A model generated the notes under the pieces. The model was not told the origin of the DNA. It worked only from the letters and a program-made list of their open reading frames with translations, and searched no databases. A DNA stretch of 13,107 bases from Chloroflexota bacterium (lineage in GTDB: Bacteria > Chloroflexota > Limnocylindria > Limnocylindrales > CSP1-4), in NCBI GenBank assembly GCA_030271555.1, contig JARXKQ010000009.1, positions 1 through 13,107 of the forward strand, in the 5' to 3' direction. How positions within the stretch are numbered: position 1 is the stretch's first letter; each line of letters opens with the position of its first letter. The translations under genes and the position numbers were made by a program. Shown here piece after piece: positions 1 to 7,939 of the stretch.

Positions 1-32
1 TCGTGCTCGGCCACAGCGTCGTGATCGGTCAT
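1..32 (-). CDS. Fourth gene of the riboflavin-transport operon, 5' end only
   Basis: An ATG on the minus strand at 32-30 overlaps the TGA stop (31-29) of the substrate-binding protein in an ATGA arrangement. A GGAG lies about 8 bases upstream of it. The frame stays open to the window edge and reads MTDHDAVAEH. This is the standard look of a translationally coupled next gene, so the operon very probably continues to the left. Ten residues are too few to assign a family. It could be another riboflavin-related protein or something unrelated that shares the transcript. Confidence 0.5.
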   Translation of the reverse strand, partial: MTDHDAVAEH

Positions 33-1045
33 GGCAGAAGCTCCGTGTTGATCAGGTCGTCGGTCGTCAGGGTATCGGGGATGTTGGACCCGGGCAGGTC
101 GCGCATGAAGTTGAGCGAGTAGTTCCAGCCACCCTGGTCGATCGCGCCCAGGCCGTGCGCGTCAGTGATTGACGAATGCCACATCTGGATCGTCGCCTGC
201 AGGATCGCGATCTGGGTGTTCTGGTCCGACCCCAGGCTGGGCACGACCGCGATCGCATCGGCCAGGCCCAACTCGGGCGAAGCGTCGATCTCGCGCATTG
301 CCTGCAACGTGGCCGCGACGAACGCGACCAGCGCATCCTTCTTTGCCGCGAGCGTGGCAGTGCCCACGATCAGGCCCGGTCCGGGCAGCGGCACGATGTC
401 GTCGACGGTGAGCTGCGTTGTCGCGAAGCCGCCCAACGCGAGCTGCACGACCTCGTTGTTGCGATAGGCCGTCGCGGCCTGCACCTGCCCCTGCTGGAGT
501 GCGACGCCCTGGCCGTAGTCGGGATAGTCGCGCTCGACGATGTCGGCGGTGGTGAGACCGGCCGACGAGAGCAGCGCCTGGAGCATGATCCAGGACGAGC
601 CGTACTTGCCCGGGATGCCGATCGTCTTACCGCGCAAGTCGGCCACCGTGGTGATGCCACTGTCCGCGGGAGCCATGACGACATTGGGGAACTGGGCGTA
701 GATCGTGGCCACATAGACGATCGGGATGCCTTGACCGACCGCCGGAATGACGCTCGTGCCGTCGGCGATGCCGATGTCGTCGGCACCCTGGGCGATGAGC
801 GTGATCAGGTTCGCGTCATCGCCGTTCTGGAAGGTGACATCGAGCCCCGCGGCCTCGTAGTAGCCCTGCACCTTGGCGCGGTAGAACGGTGCGAACTGAA
901 CGCTGGGGATGTAGCCCAGGCCCACGGTCAGCTTGGTCAGCGGCGCGCTCGTCGGAGAGCCCGACGGGCCCGACGTTGCGCCCGATGGGCCACAACCGGC
1001 TACGAGCACGAAGACCGACGCGATGGCCAGAGTGAGACGACGCAC
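29..1045 (-). CDS. ribY: NMT1/THI5-like ABC substrate-binding lipoprotein, probably riboflavin (RibY type)
   Basis: This is a predicted extracytoplasmic solute-binding lipoprotein of 338 residues. The chosen start is GTG at 1045, with GGAGG five bases upstream. It gives a signal peptide with basic residues (VRRL), a hydrophobic stretch and a lipobox LVAGC (Cys18), then a Ser/Gly/Thr/Pro-rich linker. The mature part fits the NMT1/THI5 (ThiY-like) fold: VGLGYIPSVQFAPFY near residue 41 and the glycine-rich ligand-loop motif GIPGKYGSSW at 143-152. The reading frame extends further upstream, but that part is antisense-like and sits over the permease. Family membership alone would suggest a pyrimidine precursor of thiamine. 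The FMN riboswitch in front of the operon instead favours riboflavin, as in RibXY systems. The gene starts 2 bases after the permease stop and overlaps the next start by 4 bases. Confidence 0.82.
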   Translation of the reverse strand: MRRLTLAIASVFVLVAGCGPSGATSGPSGSPTSAPLTKLTVGLGYIPSVQFAPFYRAKVQGYYEAAGLDVTFQNGDDANLITLIAQGADDIGIADGTSVIPAVGQGIPIVYVATIYAQFPNVVMAPADSGITTVADLRGKTIGIPGKYGSSWIMLQALLSSAGLTTADIVERDYPDYGQGVALQQGQVQAATAYRNNEVVQLALGGFATTQLTVDDIVPLPGPGLIVGTATLAAKKDALVAFVAATLQAMREIDASPELGLADAIAVVPSLGSDQNTQIAILQATIQMWHSSITDAHGLGAIDQGGWNYSLNFMRDLPGSNIPDTLTTDDLINTELLP

Positions 1046-1047
1046 GA

Positions 1048-1797
1048 TTACCTCCAGGCGCCGACCAGGGCGCGTTCTACGAGCAATACAACGAGATACA
1101 GCACGACGGCGATCAGGGCGATCGTCAAGAGCGTCGCGAACATCAACGGGAAATCGAACAGCGAGCCGCGCGCGATATTGATCAGCACGCCCAACCCGCG
1201 GTCGGCACCGGCCCACTCGCCGACGATCGCGCCAATCACGGCGAGCGTCACGCCCACACGCATCCCGCCCAGGATCTGGGGCAGTGCGGCCGGCAGCTCC
1301 AGGTGCACCAGCACCTGCCGGGGCGATGCGCGCAGACTGCGGCCCAGCTCCAGCAGGCGCCTATCCACCGACCGGATGCCGACCATCGTCGCCACGGCGA
1401 CCGGAAAGAAAACGATCAGCGCACAGATAACGACCTTGGGCGCAAGGCCGGGGCCCAGCCACAGCACGAGCAACGGCGCCAGGACGAGCACCGGTGTCGC
1501 CTGCGCGGCGACGATGTACGGAGAGAGCAGCCGCTCGGCCAGGCGCGAACGGGCTACGAGGTAGCCGATTCCGACGGCCAGCCCAGCTCCGACGAAGAAG
1601 CCCAGCCCGATCTCGACCAGCGTTGCCGAGGCGTGTGGCCACATGGTCCCGTCGAGCCACGCCCCCAGGAAGCGACCTCCGACCACCTCGGGCGCGGGCA
1701 GGAACACCCCGAAGTTGCCGACGACCGCGATTACCTTCCAGGTGACCACAAACACGACGGCCGCGGCGAGGACCGGCAGGACAGTCGTGCGCCACAT
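1048..1797 (-). CDS. ribX: ABC transporter permease, probably riboflavin (RibX type)
   Basis: This 249-residue inner-membrane permease belongs to the BPD_transp_1 family (ThiX/SsuC/TauC type). Hydrophobic segments are visible around residues 5-26, 58-82, 97-115, 121-142, 181-197 and 214-241. The cytoplasmic coupling (EAA) loop lies at about 150-180 and reads ELGRSLRASPRQVLVHLELP, followed by AALPQILGGMRVG. The length is normal for the family. The ATG at 1797 shares one base with the TGA of the ATPase gene (TGATG), and the stop lies 2 bases before the binding-protein start, so the three genes are co-transcribed and coupled. The riboflavin assignment rests on the riboswitch upstream; from the protein alone it could equally be a thiamine-precursor or alkanesulfonate permease. 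Confidence 0.85.
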   Translation of the reverse strand: MWRTTVLPVLAAAVVFVVTWKVIAVVGNFGVFLPAPEVVGGRFLGAWLDGTMWPHASATLVEIGLGFFVGAGLAVGIGYLVARSRLAERLLSPYIVAAQATPVLVLAPLLVLWLGPGLAPKVVICALIVFFPVAVATMVGIRSVDRRLLELGRSLRASPRQVLVHLELPAALPQILGGMRVGVTLAVIGAIVGEWAGADRGLGVLINIARGSLFDFPLMFATLLTIALIAVVLYLVVLLVERALVGAWR

Positions 1798-2666
1798 CAG
1801 CCGGGGCCGCCGAACGGATCAAACCAAGCCGGCGCGCCCGCGCGCTCCAGGACGTCACTCACGGGTGCTGCCGCGGCTTCCTGCGCGGCAATGTCTGCAG
1901 GCGAGCCCGACAGGTGGGCGCGGATCGTTGCGGCCGCGCGCGAGAAGGCGGCCGAATCAAGGGTGTCATCGCGCCGCGGTCGGCCCAGCGGCACGGGCAC
2001 GCGCGCGGCGACGCGGCCGGGCCGCGCGGTCAGCACGACGACTTCGTCGGCCAGGAAGCACGCCTCGGCGATGCTGTGGGTCACGATCAGGATGGTCGTG
2101 CCGGTGCGCTGCCAGATCTCGAGCAGCTCGGCGTTGAAGCGTTCGCGGGTGAGCGCGTCGAGTGCGCTGAACGGCTCGTCGAGCAGCAGGATCTGGGGAT
2201 CTCGTGCGAGCGCCCGCGCAATGGCCGCGCGCTGGCGCATACCGCCACTGAGCTGCTGCGGATAGGCGCGCGCGAAGGCGCTCAGCCCCACCAGGTCGAG
2301 CAGGGCAGTGGCGCGTTCACGGCGCTCTGCCCGAGAGACGCCGGCCAGCTCGAGCGGGAACGCGACGTTGTCGATTGCCGTGCGCCACGGCAGGAGGCGC
2401 GGCTCCTGGAAGACGAGGCCCACTCGCTGGTCGGCGTCGGCCACGCGCTCGCCACCGATCTCGATGGTGCCACTGTCGGGCGTCAGCAAGCCGGCGACGA
2501 GTCGCAGCAGCGTGCTCTTGCCTGAGCCGTTCGGCCCAAGGACGGCCGTGATGCCGTGCGCCGGCACCTCGAACGACACGTCGTCGAGCACGGTCACTTG
2601 CCGCCCGTCGATGACGAAGCGGCGCGACACGTGCTCGAGGCTGATTGCCGGCTTGTCCTGGAGCGT
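1797..2666 (-). CDS. ABC transporter ATP-binding protein, probably for riboflavin uptake
   Basis: This cytoplasmic ATPase energises the permease encoded next. All motifs are present (numbering from codon 2666): Walker A GPNGSGKST (44-52), Q-loop FQEPRLLPWR (86-95), signature LSGGM (139-143), Walker B ILLLDEP (159-165), D-loop SALD (167-170) and switch His197 (VTHS). A C-terminal tail of about 60 residues after the core is rich in Ala and Arg. The start is uncertain. The frame is open back to a GTG at 2786, but that lies inside the FMN aptamer. Between the aptamer and the first conserved strand (ISLEHVSRRF) there is no in-frame ATG, GTG or TTG. I use an ACG codon at 2666, which sits 8 bases after a GGGAGG. 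The alternative GTG at 2630 has no Shine-Dalgarno and would cut off the first strand. A one-base error in the C run at 2691-2695 would instead put the GTG at 2698 in frame. Confidence 0.82.
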   Translation of the reverse strand, partial: TLQDKPAISLEHVSRRFVIDGRQVTVLDDVSFEVPAHGITAVLGPNGSGKSTLLRLVAGLLTPDSGTIEIGGERVADADQRVGLVFQEPRLLPWRTAIDNVAFPLELAGVSRAERRERATALLDLVGLSAFARAYPQQLSGGMRQRAAIARALARDPQILLLDEPFSALDALTRERFNAELLEIWQRTGTTILIVTHSIAEACFLADEVVVLTARPGRVAARVPVPLGRPRRDDTLDSAAFSRAAATIRAHLSGSPADIAAQEAAAAPVSDVLERAGAPAWFDPFGGPG

Positions 2667-2713
2667 GAGTTCGTCCTCCCATGTCTGATCGGGGGCACGA
2701 ACCGACTCACGCT
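2662..2713 (-). promoter_or_regulatory. Shine-Dalgarno-sequestering hairpin (riboswitch expression platform)
   Basis: Read on the minus strand, AGCGTGAGT (2713-2705) and ACTCACGCT (2670-2662) form a perfect 9-bp stem. After a 4-base bulge on the left side, TCGT (2700-2697) pairs with ACGA (2674-2671), and CCC (2693-2691) can pair with GGG (2680-2678), leaving a 10-base loop. The GGGAGG at 2680-2675 is the only good Shine-Dalgarno before the ATPase and is buried in this stem, as is the proposed start region. No T run follows, so this looks like a translational switch, not a terminator. I did not find a clear alternative (anti-sequestor) pairing by eye. Confidence 0.6.
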
Positions 2714-2723
2714 GAACCGGCCG

Positions 2724-2880
2724 GCCTCCCTTCTCCCATCCGGACTTTGACCGTCGGCTGCCTGCCAGGGCATCCACCTTCGCCACTTACGTGGCTCCGG
2801 GTCGTGGGCTGGCCTGCCGATCACTCAGATCGTCGGGCCGACCACCGGTCGGGAATTGCACCCAACCCCGAAGGAGAGGC
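2724..2880 (-). promoter_or_regulatory. FMN riboswitch (RFN element) aptamer
   Basis: Read on the minus strand, the 5' half contains GGGTGCAATTCCCGACCGG followed by TGGT, and the 3' half contains GCCGACGGTCAAAGTCCGG followed by ATGG. Both are the highly conserved RFN core segments. P1 forms between GCCTC-T-CCTTC at the 5' end and GAAGGGAGGC at the 3' end, with one bulged U. An imperfect P3-like hairpin lies near 2810-2843 (GGCC..GATC / GATC..GGCC). An internal stem GCCAC/GTGGC is closed by a GNRA-type loop, GTAA (2783-2796). AGCCCACGA matches the conserved AGCCCGCGA segment with one change. The P5 region (GGTGGATGCC) departs from the common GGTGAAATTCC. The aptamer lies directly upstream of the ABC transporter operon. 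Confidence 0.9.
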
Positions 2881-2898
2881 GTTATGCGATTGCGTTTC

Positions 2899-2904
2899 AG
2901 GATA
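2899..2904 (-). promoter_or_regulatory. Candidate -10 element for the riboswitch/ABC operon
   Basis: TATCCT on the minus strand (2904-2899) is the same hexamer seen before hutH. Transcription would begin roughly at 2892, about ten bases before the P1 stem of the aptamer, which is a sensible distance. No convincing TTGACA-like -35 is seen 17 bases further upstream. CATAAC (2889-2884) is a weaker alternative. The element lies in the same short gap as the promoter of the divergent phosphatase gene. Confidence 0.35.
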
Positions 2905-2920
2905 CCCCGGGCGCGGTCGC

Positions 2921-2926
2921 TATCGT
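2921..2926 (+). promoter_or_regulatory. -10 element of the histidine phosphatase gene (leaderless type)
   Basis: TATCGT ends 6 bases before the GTG start at 2933. This spacing would place transcription start at, or within a base or two of, the start codon. No clear -35 hexamer is seen. The element lies back to back with the riboswitch operon promoter. Confidence 0.45.
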
Positions 2927-2932
2927 GGAATC

Positions 2933-3595
2933 GTGCTCACTGTCCTGCTGACTCGCCACGGCCACACCGACCGATCCGAACCAGAGCAGTACCTGGGCCA
3001 GCGCATGCCCGCAACGCTCGATGCCCGCGGGCGCAAGGACGCGCGCGCCCTGGGGCGCAGGCTCGCGACGGTGGCTATCGATCGCGTCGTGACCAGTCCG
3101 CTGAGCCGCGCCGTAGAAACGGCGGGGATCCTGGTGCGCGGCCGCGCCATGAAGGTCGAGTCGGACGACCGACTGACCGAGCTCGATTACGGCGCGTGGG
3201 AAGGCCACACGCTCGATGAGATCAACCAGCTCTTCCCGGGCGAGTACGAGCAGTACGAGCGCGACCCGGCGACGCACAACGTGGGTGGCGGCGAGAGCGG
3301 CTACGAGGTCGTCGCGCGGCTGGCGCCGCTGTTCGACGAGCTGGTCAGCTGGGCCGAAGCGTCGGGCGCCAAGGGCAGCGAGCGGACGGTGCTGGTGGTC
3401 GGTCATTCGTCGGTCAACCGCATCGTGCTCGCGATGTTGCTGGGCGTGCAGCTGAACGACTACCGGCGTCGGTTCGATCAGGACTGGGCCAACCTCACGG
3501 TCCTGCGCTGGCCGGATCGCGCGTCTGGGCCACGGCTGTTGCTGTCGAACGACCAATCGCACGCGCGCGGCATCAAAGGCGAGACCTGGGGCTAG
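2933..3595 (+). CDS. Histidine phosphatase superfamily (phosphoglycerate mutase-like) protein
   Basis: The 220-residue protein carries the branch-1 histidine phosphatase signature: TRHGHT with the phospho-acceptor His9 next to Arg8, SPLSRAVETA with Arg59, LTELDYGAWEG with Glu83, and VVGHSSVNR with the second catalytic His158. It is probably a cytoplasmic phosphomonoesterase of the CobC/GpmB-like group; the substrate cannot be told from the sequence. The GTG at 2933 begins exactly at the first beta strand (VLTVLLTRHG). The frame is open much further upstream, but that part covers the riboswitch on the other strand and is not coding. There is no Shine-Dalgarno; a TATCGT -10-like element sits 6 bases before the start. 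It is divergent from the riboflavin-transport operon, so a flavin-related phosphate ester is a possible but unproven substrate. Confidence 0.85.
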   Translation: MLTVLLTRHGHTDRSEPEQYLGQRMPATLDARGRKDARALGRRLATVAIDRVVTSPLSRAVETAGILVRGRAMKVESDDRLTELDYGAWEGHTLDEINQLFPGEYEQYERDPATHNVGGGESGYEVVARLAPLFDELVSWAEASGAKGSERTVLVVGHSSVNRIVLAMLLGVQLNDYRRRFDQDWANLTVLRWPDRASGPRLLLSNDQSHARGIKGETWG

Positions 3596-3614
3596 TCGGT
3601 CCCGCTCAGCGCCG

Positions 3615-3634
3615 CGCGGCTATCCTCAGCCGCG
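3615..3634. repeat. Perfect 7-bp dyad over the hutH -10 element, flush with the start codon
   Basis: Arms CGCGGCT (3615-3621) and AGCCGCG (3628-3634) flank ATCCTC. The dyad ends at the base before the hutH ATG and includes the -10 hexamer TATCCT. It could be an operator for a hut repressor, or an RNA hairpin at the end of the phosphatase transcript. There is no T run, which argues against a classic terminator. Confidence 0.5.
3621..3626 (+). promoter_or_regulatory. -10 element of hutH (leaderless type)
   Basis: TATCCT ends 8 bases before the hutH ATG (3635). No Shine-Dalgarno is found in the 25 bases before that ATG and no good -35 is visible. It lies within the dyad at 3615-3634. Confidence 0.45.
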
Positions 3635-5210
<1,576 letters not shown>

Positions 5211-5218
<8 letters not shown>

Positions 5219-5504
5219 GCATGCGCGGCTTGCCGCCGGCGCAGCCCTCGTGGCCTTGCTTGTGGCGGCGTGTGGCACCGATCTCGTCGACTCGGCCAAG
5301 CTCGAGCAGACGATCAAGGACGGCATCGAGGCCTCGACCGATTTCACGGTCACCAATGTCGACTGCCCGCAGGACCGCGTGTTCAAGCTGGGTGACGTCT
5401 TCACATGCAAGGCGCAGATCAGCGACGGGCGCACGCTGATCGTGAAGGTCACGAACGAAACCGGCGGCGGCAACCTGAGGTACGAAGTGACCGGCGTCGA
5501 GTGA
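5211..5504 (+). CDS. Small DUF4333-like lipoprotein
   Basis: The 97-residue product has an N-terminal signal peptide (MRRHARLAAGAALVALLVAAC) with lipobox LVAAC, so Cys21 would be lipidated and the protein anchored outside the membrane. The small remaining domain has two cysteines (Cys52 in VDCPQ, Cys66 in FTCKA), spaced as in DUF4333 domains, where they form a disulfide. KLGDVFTCKAQISDG and TNETGGGNLRYEV also look like that family. The ATG at 5211 lies inside the last codons of hutH, with no clear Shine-Dalgarno of its own, so translation is probably coupled. Its TGA overlaps the next GTG by 4 bases. The domain's role is unknown and no link to histidine breakdown is evident beyond position. 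Confidence 0.78.
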
Positions 5505-6235
5505 GTCCAGAGCGCATCGTCGATGTCGCCGATGACGCCACATTTGGCCTGGTGCCGCCCTGCGCCGATCCGCGTTTCGATCACCGCACGTGCGACTACT
5601 GGGAGGACGCGGATCGCGGTTCCAAGGCCAGCCGCCCATCGCTGCTGGAAGTTGTGCCATTTGGGCGACGCACGACCCCTGCGGCGCTGAGCGACAACCC
5701 CTTTGCGCCGCCACCCCGTGAGCCCGCGCTCAACCCCTTTGCGGCGGACGGCGATGACGAGCCGCTCGACAACCCCTTCGCGCCGCGTGTTACCCGCGAA
5801 CGCCCCTTGCGCGAGGGCGTGCCGCGCAAACTGGCGCTGCTCGACCGCGGCCGCGGCGTGTTCGGCTCGTACGCCAAGGTCCTGCTCAGCGACGAGGAGC
5901 CCGCCGCGTACTGCCAGTTCGGGCCGCTGTCTGCTTACCCGCGCGCCAGCCGGCTACGCGAGCTGTATCCGCAGCTGCCGCAGTCGCCGCTCCCCGCCGT
6001 GATCACGTGCATCGCCACAACGGCCGACGCACGCCGCGCCGGCCATGCCAAGCGGCTGGTCGAAGAGGTGTGCCGCGATCTCGCGTCGCGCGGCTTTGCG
6101 GCGGTCGAGACCTACCCGGACCTGACGCTCATCGAGAACTCACAGAGTGCCGCGAGGCCGCAGTTCTGGCACGACCTGGGCTTTGCCACGGCCGTCGACG
6201 ATGAGCGCTACCCGGTGCTGCGCCGCGAGCTCTAG
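5501..6235 (+). CDS. GNAT-like acetyltransferase with NPFA-repeat linker
   Basis: The 244-residue protein starts at GTG 5501, which overlaps the lipoprotein stop (GTGA). The N-terminal 40 residues hold two Cys in [17 protein letters not shown] Pro-rich linker (about 55-100) contains three NPFA motifs at residues 66, 78 and 91. The C-terminal part (about 110-244) looks like a GNAT fold: a strand ending in [14 protein letters not shown], then [26 protein letters not shown] in the position of the acetyl-CoA-binding strand-loop-helix, and FWHDLGF near the end. The pyrophosphate loop ([12 protein letters not shown]) is only a loose match to R/Q-x-x-G-x-G/A, so the exact substrate and even activity are open. 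The longer upstream frame is a shadow of the lipoprotein gene. Confidence 0.7.
   Translation: MSPERIVDVADDATFGLVPPCADPRFDHRTCDYWEDADRGSKASRPSLLEVVPFGRRTTPAALSDNPFAPPPREPALNPFAADGDDEPLDNPFAPRVTRERPLREGVPRKLALLDRGRGVFGSYAKVLLSDEEPAAYCQFGPLSAYPRASRLRELYPQLPQSPLPAVITCIATTADARRAGHAKRLVEEVCRDLASRGFAAVETYPDLTLIENSQSAARPQFWHDLGFATAVDDERYPVLRREL
5696..5785 (+). repeat. Three imperfect NPFA-encoding repeats
   Basis: Codons for NPFA recur at 5696, 5732 and 5771 with very similar DNA (AACCCCTTTGCG, AACCCCTTTGCG, AACCCCTTCGCG). They lie in the Pro-rich linker of the GNAT-like gene. The spacing is irregular (36 and 39 bases), so this looks like an old in-frame duplication of a short unit or a selected peptide motif. 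Confidence 0.7.
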
Positions 6236-6252
6236 ATCAGCCGTATGAGGAC

Positions 6253-6258
6253 GATACT
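6253..6258 (+). promoter_or_regulatory. -10 element of hutU (leaderless type)
   Basis: GATACT ends 6 bases before the GTG of hutU at 6265, in the 29-base gap after the GNAT-like gene. The only purine-rich stretch, GAGG at 6247-6250, is 14 bases from the start and too far to act as a Shine-Dalgarno. Confidence 0.4.
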
Positions 6259-6264
6259 GCGCAC

Positions 6265-7929
6265 GTGGCGATAGCAAGAAAACGCGTCATCCGGGCGCCG
6301 CGCGGCAACAAGCTCAGCACCAAGGGCTGGGTCCAGGAAGCCGCGTTGCGGATGCTCATGAACAACCTCGACCCAGAGGTGGCCGAGCGGCCGGACGACC
6401 TCGTGGTCTACGGCGGCGCGGGCAAAGCGGCTCGTTCCTGGGAAGCGTTCGACGCCATCGTGCGCGAGCTGCGCCGGCTCGAGGACGATGAGACGTTGCT
6501 CGTCCAGTCGGGCAAGCCGGTTGGCGTGTTCCGCACACACGAATGGGCGCCGCGCGTCCTGATCGCGAATTCCAATCTCGTGGGCAAGTGGGCCAACTGG
6601 GACACGTTCCGCGAGCTGGAGCGCGCCGGTCTGACGATGTACGGCCAGATGACCGCGGGTTCGTGGATCTACATCGGGACGCAGGGCATCCTCCAGGGGA
6701 CGTATGAGACTTTCGCGGAGCTGGCGCGGCAGCACTTTGGCGGCACGCTCCGCGGTCGAGTCGTGCTCACCGCGGGCCTGGGCGGCATGGGTGGCGCTCA
6801 ACCTCTGGCGGTGACGATGAACGAGGGCGTGGCGCTGGTGATCGAGGCTGACGAGCCAACCGCCCGGCGCCGGCTCGACCTGGGTTATGTCGATCGGATG
6901 TCGTACGACCTCGACGAGGCACTCGGGTGGGCGCGTGCAGCCGCTGCGGCCGGCCGCGCTGAATCGATTGCGCTTATCGGCAATGCGGCGGTGGTCGAAC
7001 CTGAGCTCGTTCGCCGTGGCGAGCGCTTCGACGCAGTGACCGATCAGACCTCCGCCCACGACGCCCTGAACGGGTACATCCCTGCAGGCCTGGACTACCG
7101 CGATGCCACGGCGCTGGCCAAACGCGATCCGGCCAAACGCATCGCCGAGGCGATGGAGTCGATGGCGATCCAGGTGCGGGCAATGCTCGACCTGCAGAAG
7201 GCAGGGGCCGTCACGTTCGACTACGGCAATAACATCCGCGCCCAAGCGCAGACGGCGGGTGTCGCCAACGCCTTCGACTTTCCAGGGTTCGTGCCGGCAT
7301 TCATCAGGCCGCTATTCACTGAAGGGAAGGGGCCGTTCCGGTGGGTCGCGCTGTCGGGCGATCCGGCCGACATCAAGCGCACCGATGACGCGATCCTGGA
7401 GCTATTCCCGGAGGACGACGCCCTGCGGCGCTGGATCACCATGGCCCAGGAGCGCGTCCCGTTCCAGGGTCTGCCGGCGCGCATCTGTTGGCTGGGGTAC
7501 GGCGAGCGCGCCAAAGCCGGACTGCGCTTCAACGATCTCGTTGCGTTGGGCGAGATCAGCGCGCCCATCGTCATCGGCCGCGACCACCTGGACGCTGGTT
7601 CAGTGGCGAGTCCCAACCGCGAGACCGAAGGGATGCGCGATGGTTCCGACGCGATCGCCGATTGGCCGCTGCTCAACGCGCTCGTCAACACGGCCGCCGG
7701 CGCGAGTTGGGTGTCAATTCACCACGGTGGCGGTACCGGCATCGGCTATTCACAGCACGCCGGCATGGTTGTCGTCGCGGACGGCACCTCCCTCGCCGCG
7801 CAGAAGCTGGAGCGGGTGCTTACGACCGACCCGGGCATGGGCGTGATCCGCCACGCAGATGCCGGCTATGAACGCGCAATTGAGGTCGCCCGGGAGCGCG
7901 GTGTACGCATCCCAATGAACGAGGGCTGA
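6265..7929 (+). CDS. hutU: Urocanate hydratase
   Basis: This enzyme converts urocanate to 4-imidazolone-5-propionate, the second step of histidine degradation, using tightly bound NAD+ as an electrophile. The 554 residues match the family length. The N-terminal segment [28 protein letters not shown] is typical. The NAD-binding loop GLGGMGG is at 171-177. The conserved catalytic-site cysteine is Cys408 in [11 protein letters not shown], matching Cys410 of the Pseudomonas enzyme. [15 protein letters not shown] near the C terminus is another signature. The GTG at 6265 is preceded by a -10-like GATACT at 6 bases and by no usable Shine-Dalgarno. The gene ends 10 bases before the stop of the convergent 246-residue protein gene. 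Confidence 0.97.
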   Translation: MAIARKRVIRAPRGNKLSTKGWVQEAALRMLMNNLDPEVAERPDDLVVYGGAGKAARSWEAFDAIVRELRRLEDDETLLVQSGKPVGVFRTHEWAPRVLIANSNLVGKWANWDTFRELERAGLTMYGQMTAGSWIYIGTQGILQGTYETFAELARQHFGGTLRGRVVLTAGLGGMGGAQPLAVTMNEGVALVIEADEPTARRRLDLGYVDRMSYDLDEALGWARAAAAAGRAESIALIGNAAVVEPELVRRGERFDAVTDQTSAHDALNGYIPAGLDYRDATALAKRDPAKRIAEAMESMAIQVRAMLDLQKAGAVTFDYGNNIRAQAQTAGVANAFDFPGFVPAFIRPLFTEGKGPFRWVALSGDPADIKRTDDAILELFPEDDALRRWITMAQERVPFQGLPARICWLGYGERAKAGLRFNDLVALGEISAPIVIGRDHLDAGSVASPNRETEGMRDGSDAIADWPLLNALVNTAAGASWVSIHHGGGTGIGYSQHAGMVVVADGTSLAAQKLERVLTTDPGMGVIRHADAGYERAIEVARERGVRIPMNEG

Positions 7930-7939
7930 AGCCAAGCCC

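Noticed and set aside
176-1564. Long plus-strand open frame (462 codons) opposite the binding protein and permease
   Set aside because: It is antisense to two well-supported genes, its product is Arg/Ala/Asp-rich without any recognisable motif, and its start has no promoter or Shine-Dalgarno. Such frames are expected in GC-rich DNA.
1303-2265. Plus-strand open frame (320 codons) opposite the permease and ATPase
   Set aside because: It runs antisense to motif-confirmed ABC genes and has a low-complexity Arg/Ser/Ala product.
2667-2786. ATPase start at GTG 2786 with the N-terminal 40 residues encoded through the riboswitch
   Set aside because: The GTG sits in the GTAA-capped internal stem of the aptamer and the following codons are dictated by conserved RNA sequence; the encoded peptide resembles no ABC ATPase N terminus.
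2724-2880. TPP riboswitch (THI box), suggested by the ThiXY-like proteins
   Set aside because: The conserved CTGAGA and ACCTGA..GATAATGCC segments are absent, while both RFN cores are present.
3615-3634. Rho-independent terminator of the phosphatase gene
   Set aside because: The dyad is GC-rich but is followed at once by the hutH ATG with no T run; an operator or chance pairing is more likely.
6232-7245. Minus-strand open frame (337 codons) opposite hutU
   Set aside because: hutU is certain from its motifs over the full length; the antisense product shows no domain and is a frame shadow.
7923-7939. Bidirectional terminator between hutU and the convergent hypothetical gene
   Set aside because: GGGCT/AGCCC gives only a 5-bp stem with a 7-base loop and no T run on either side; too weak to call.
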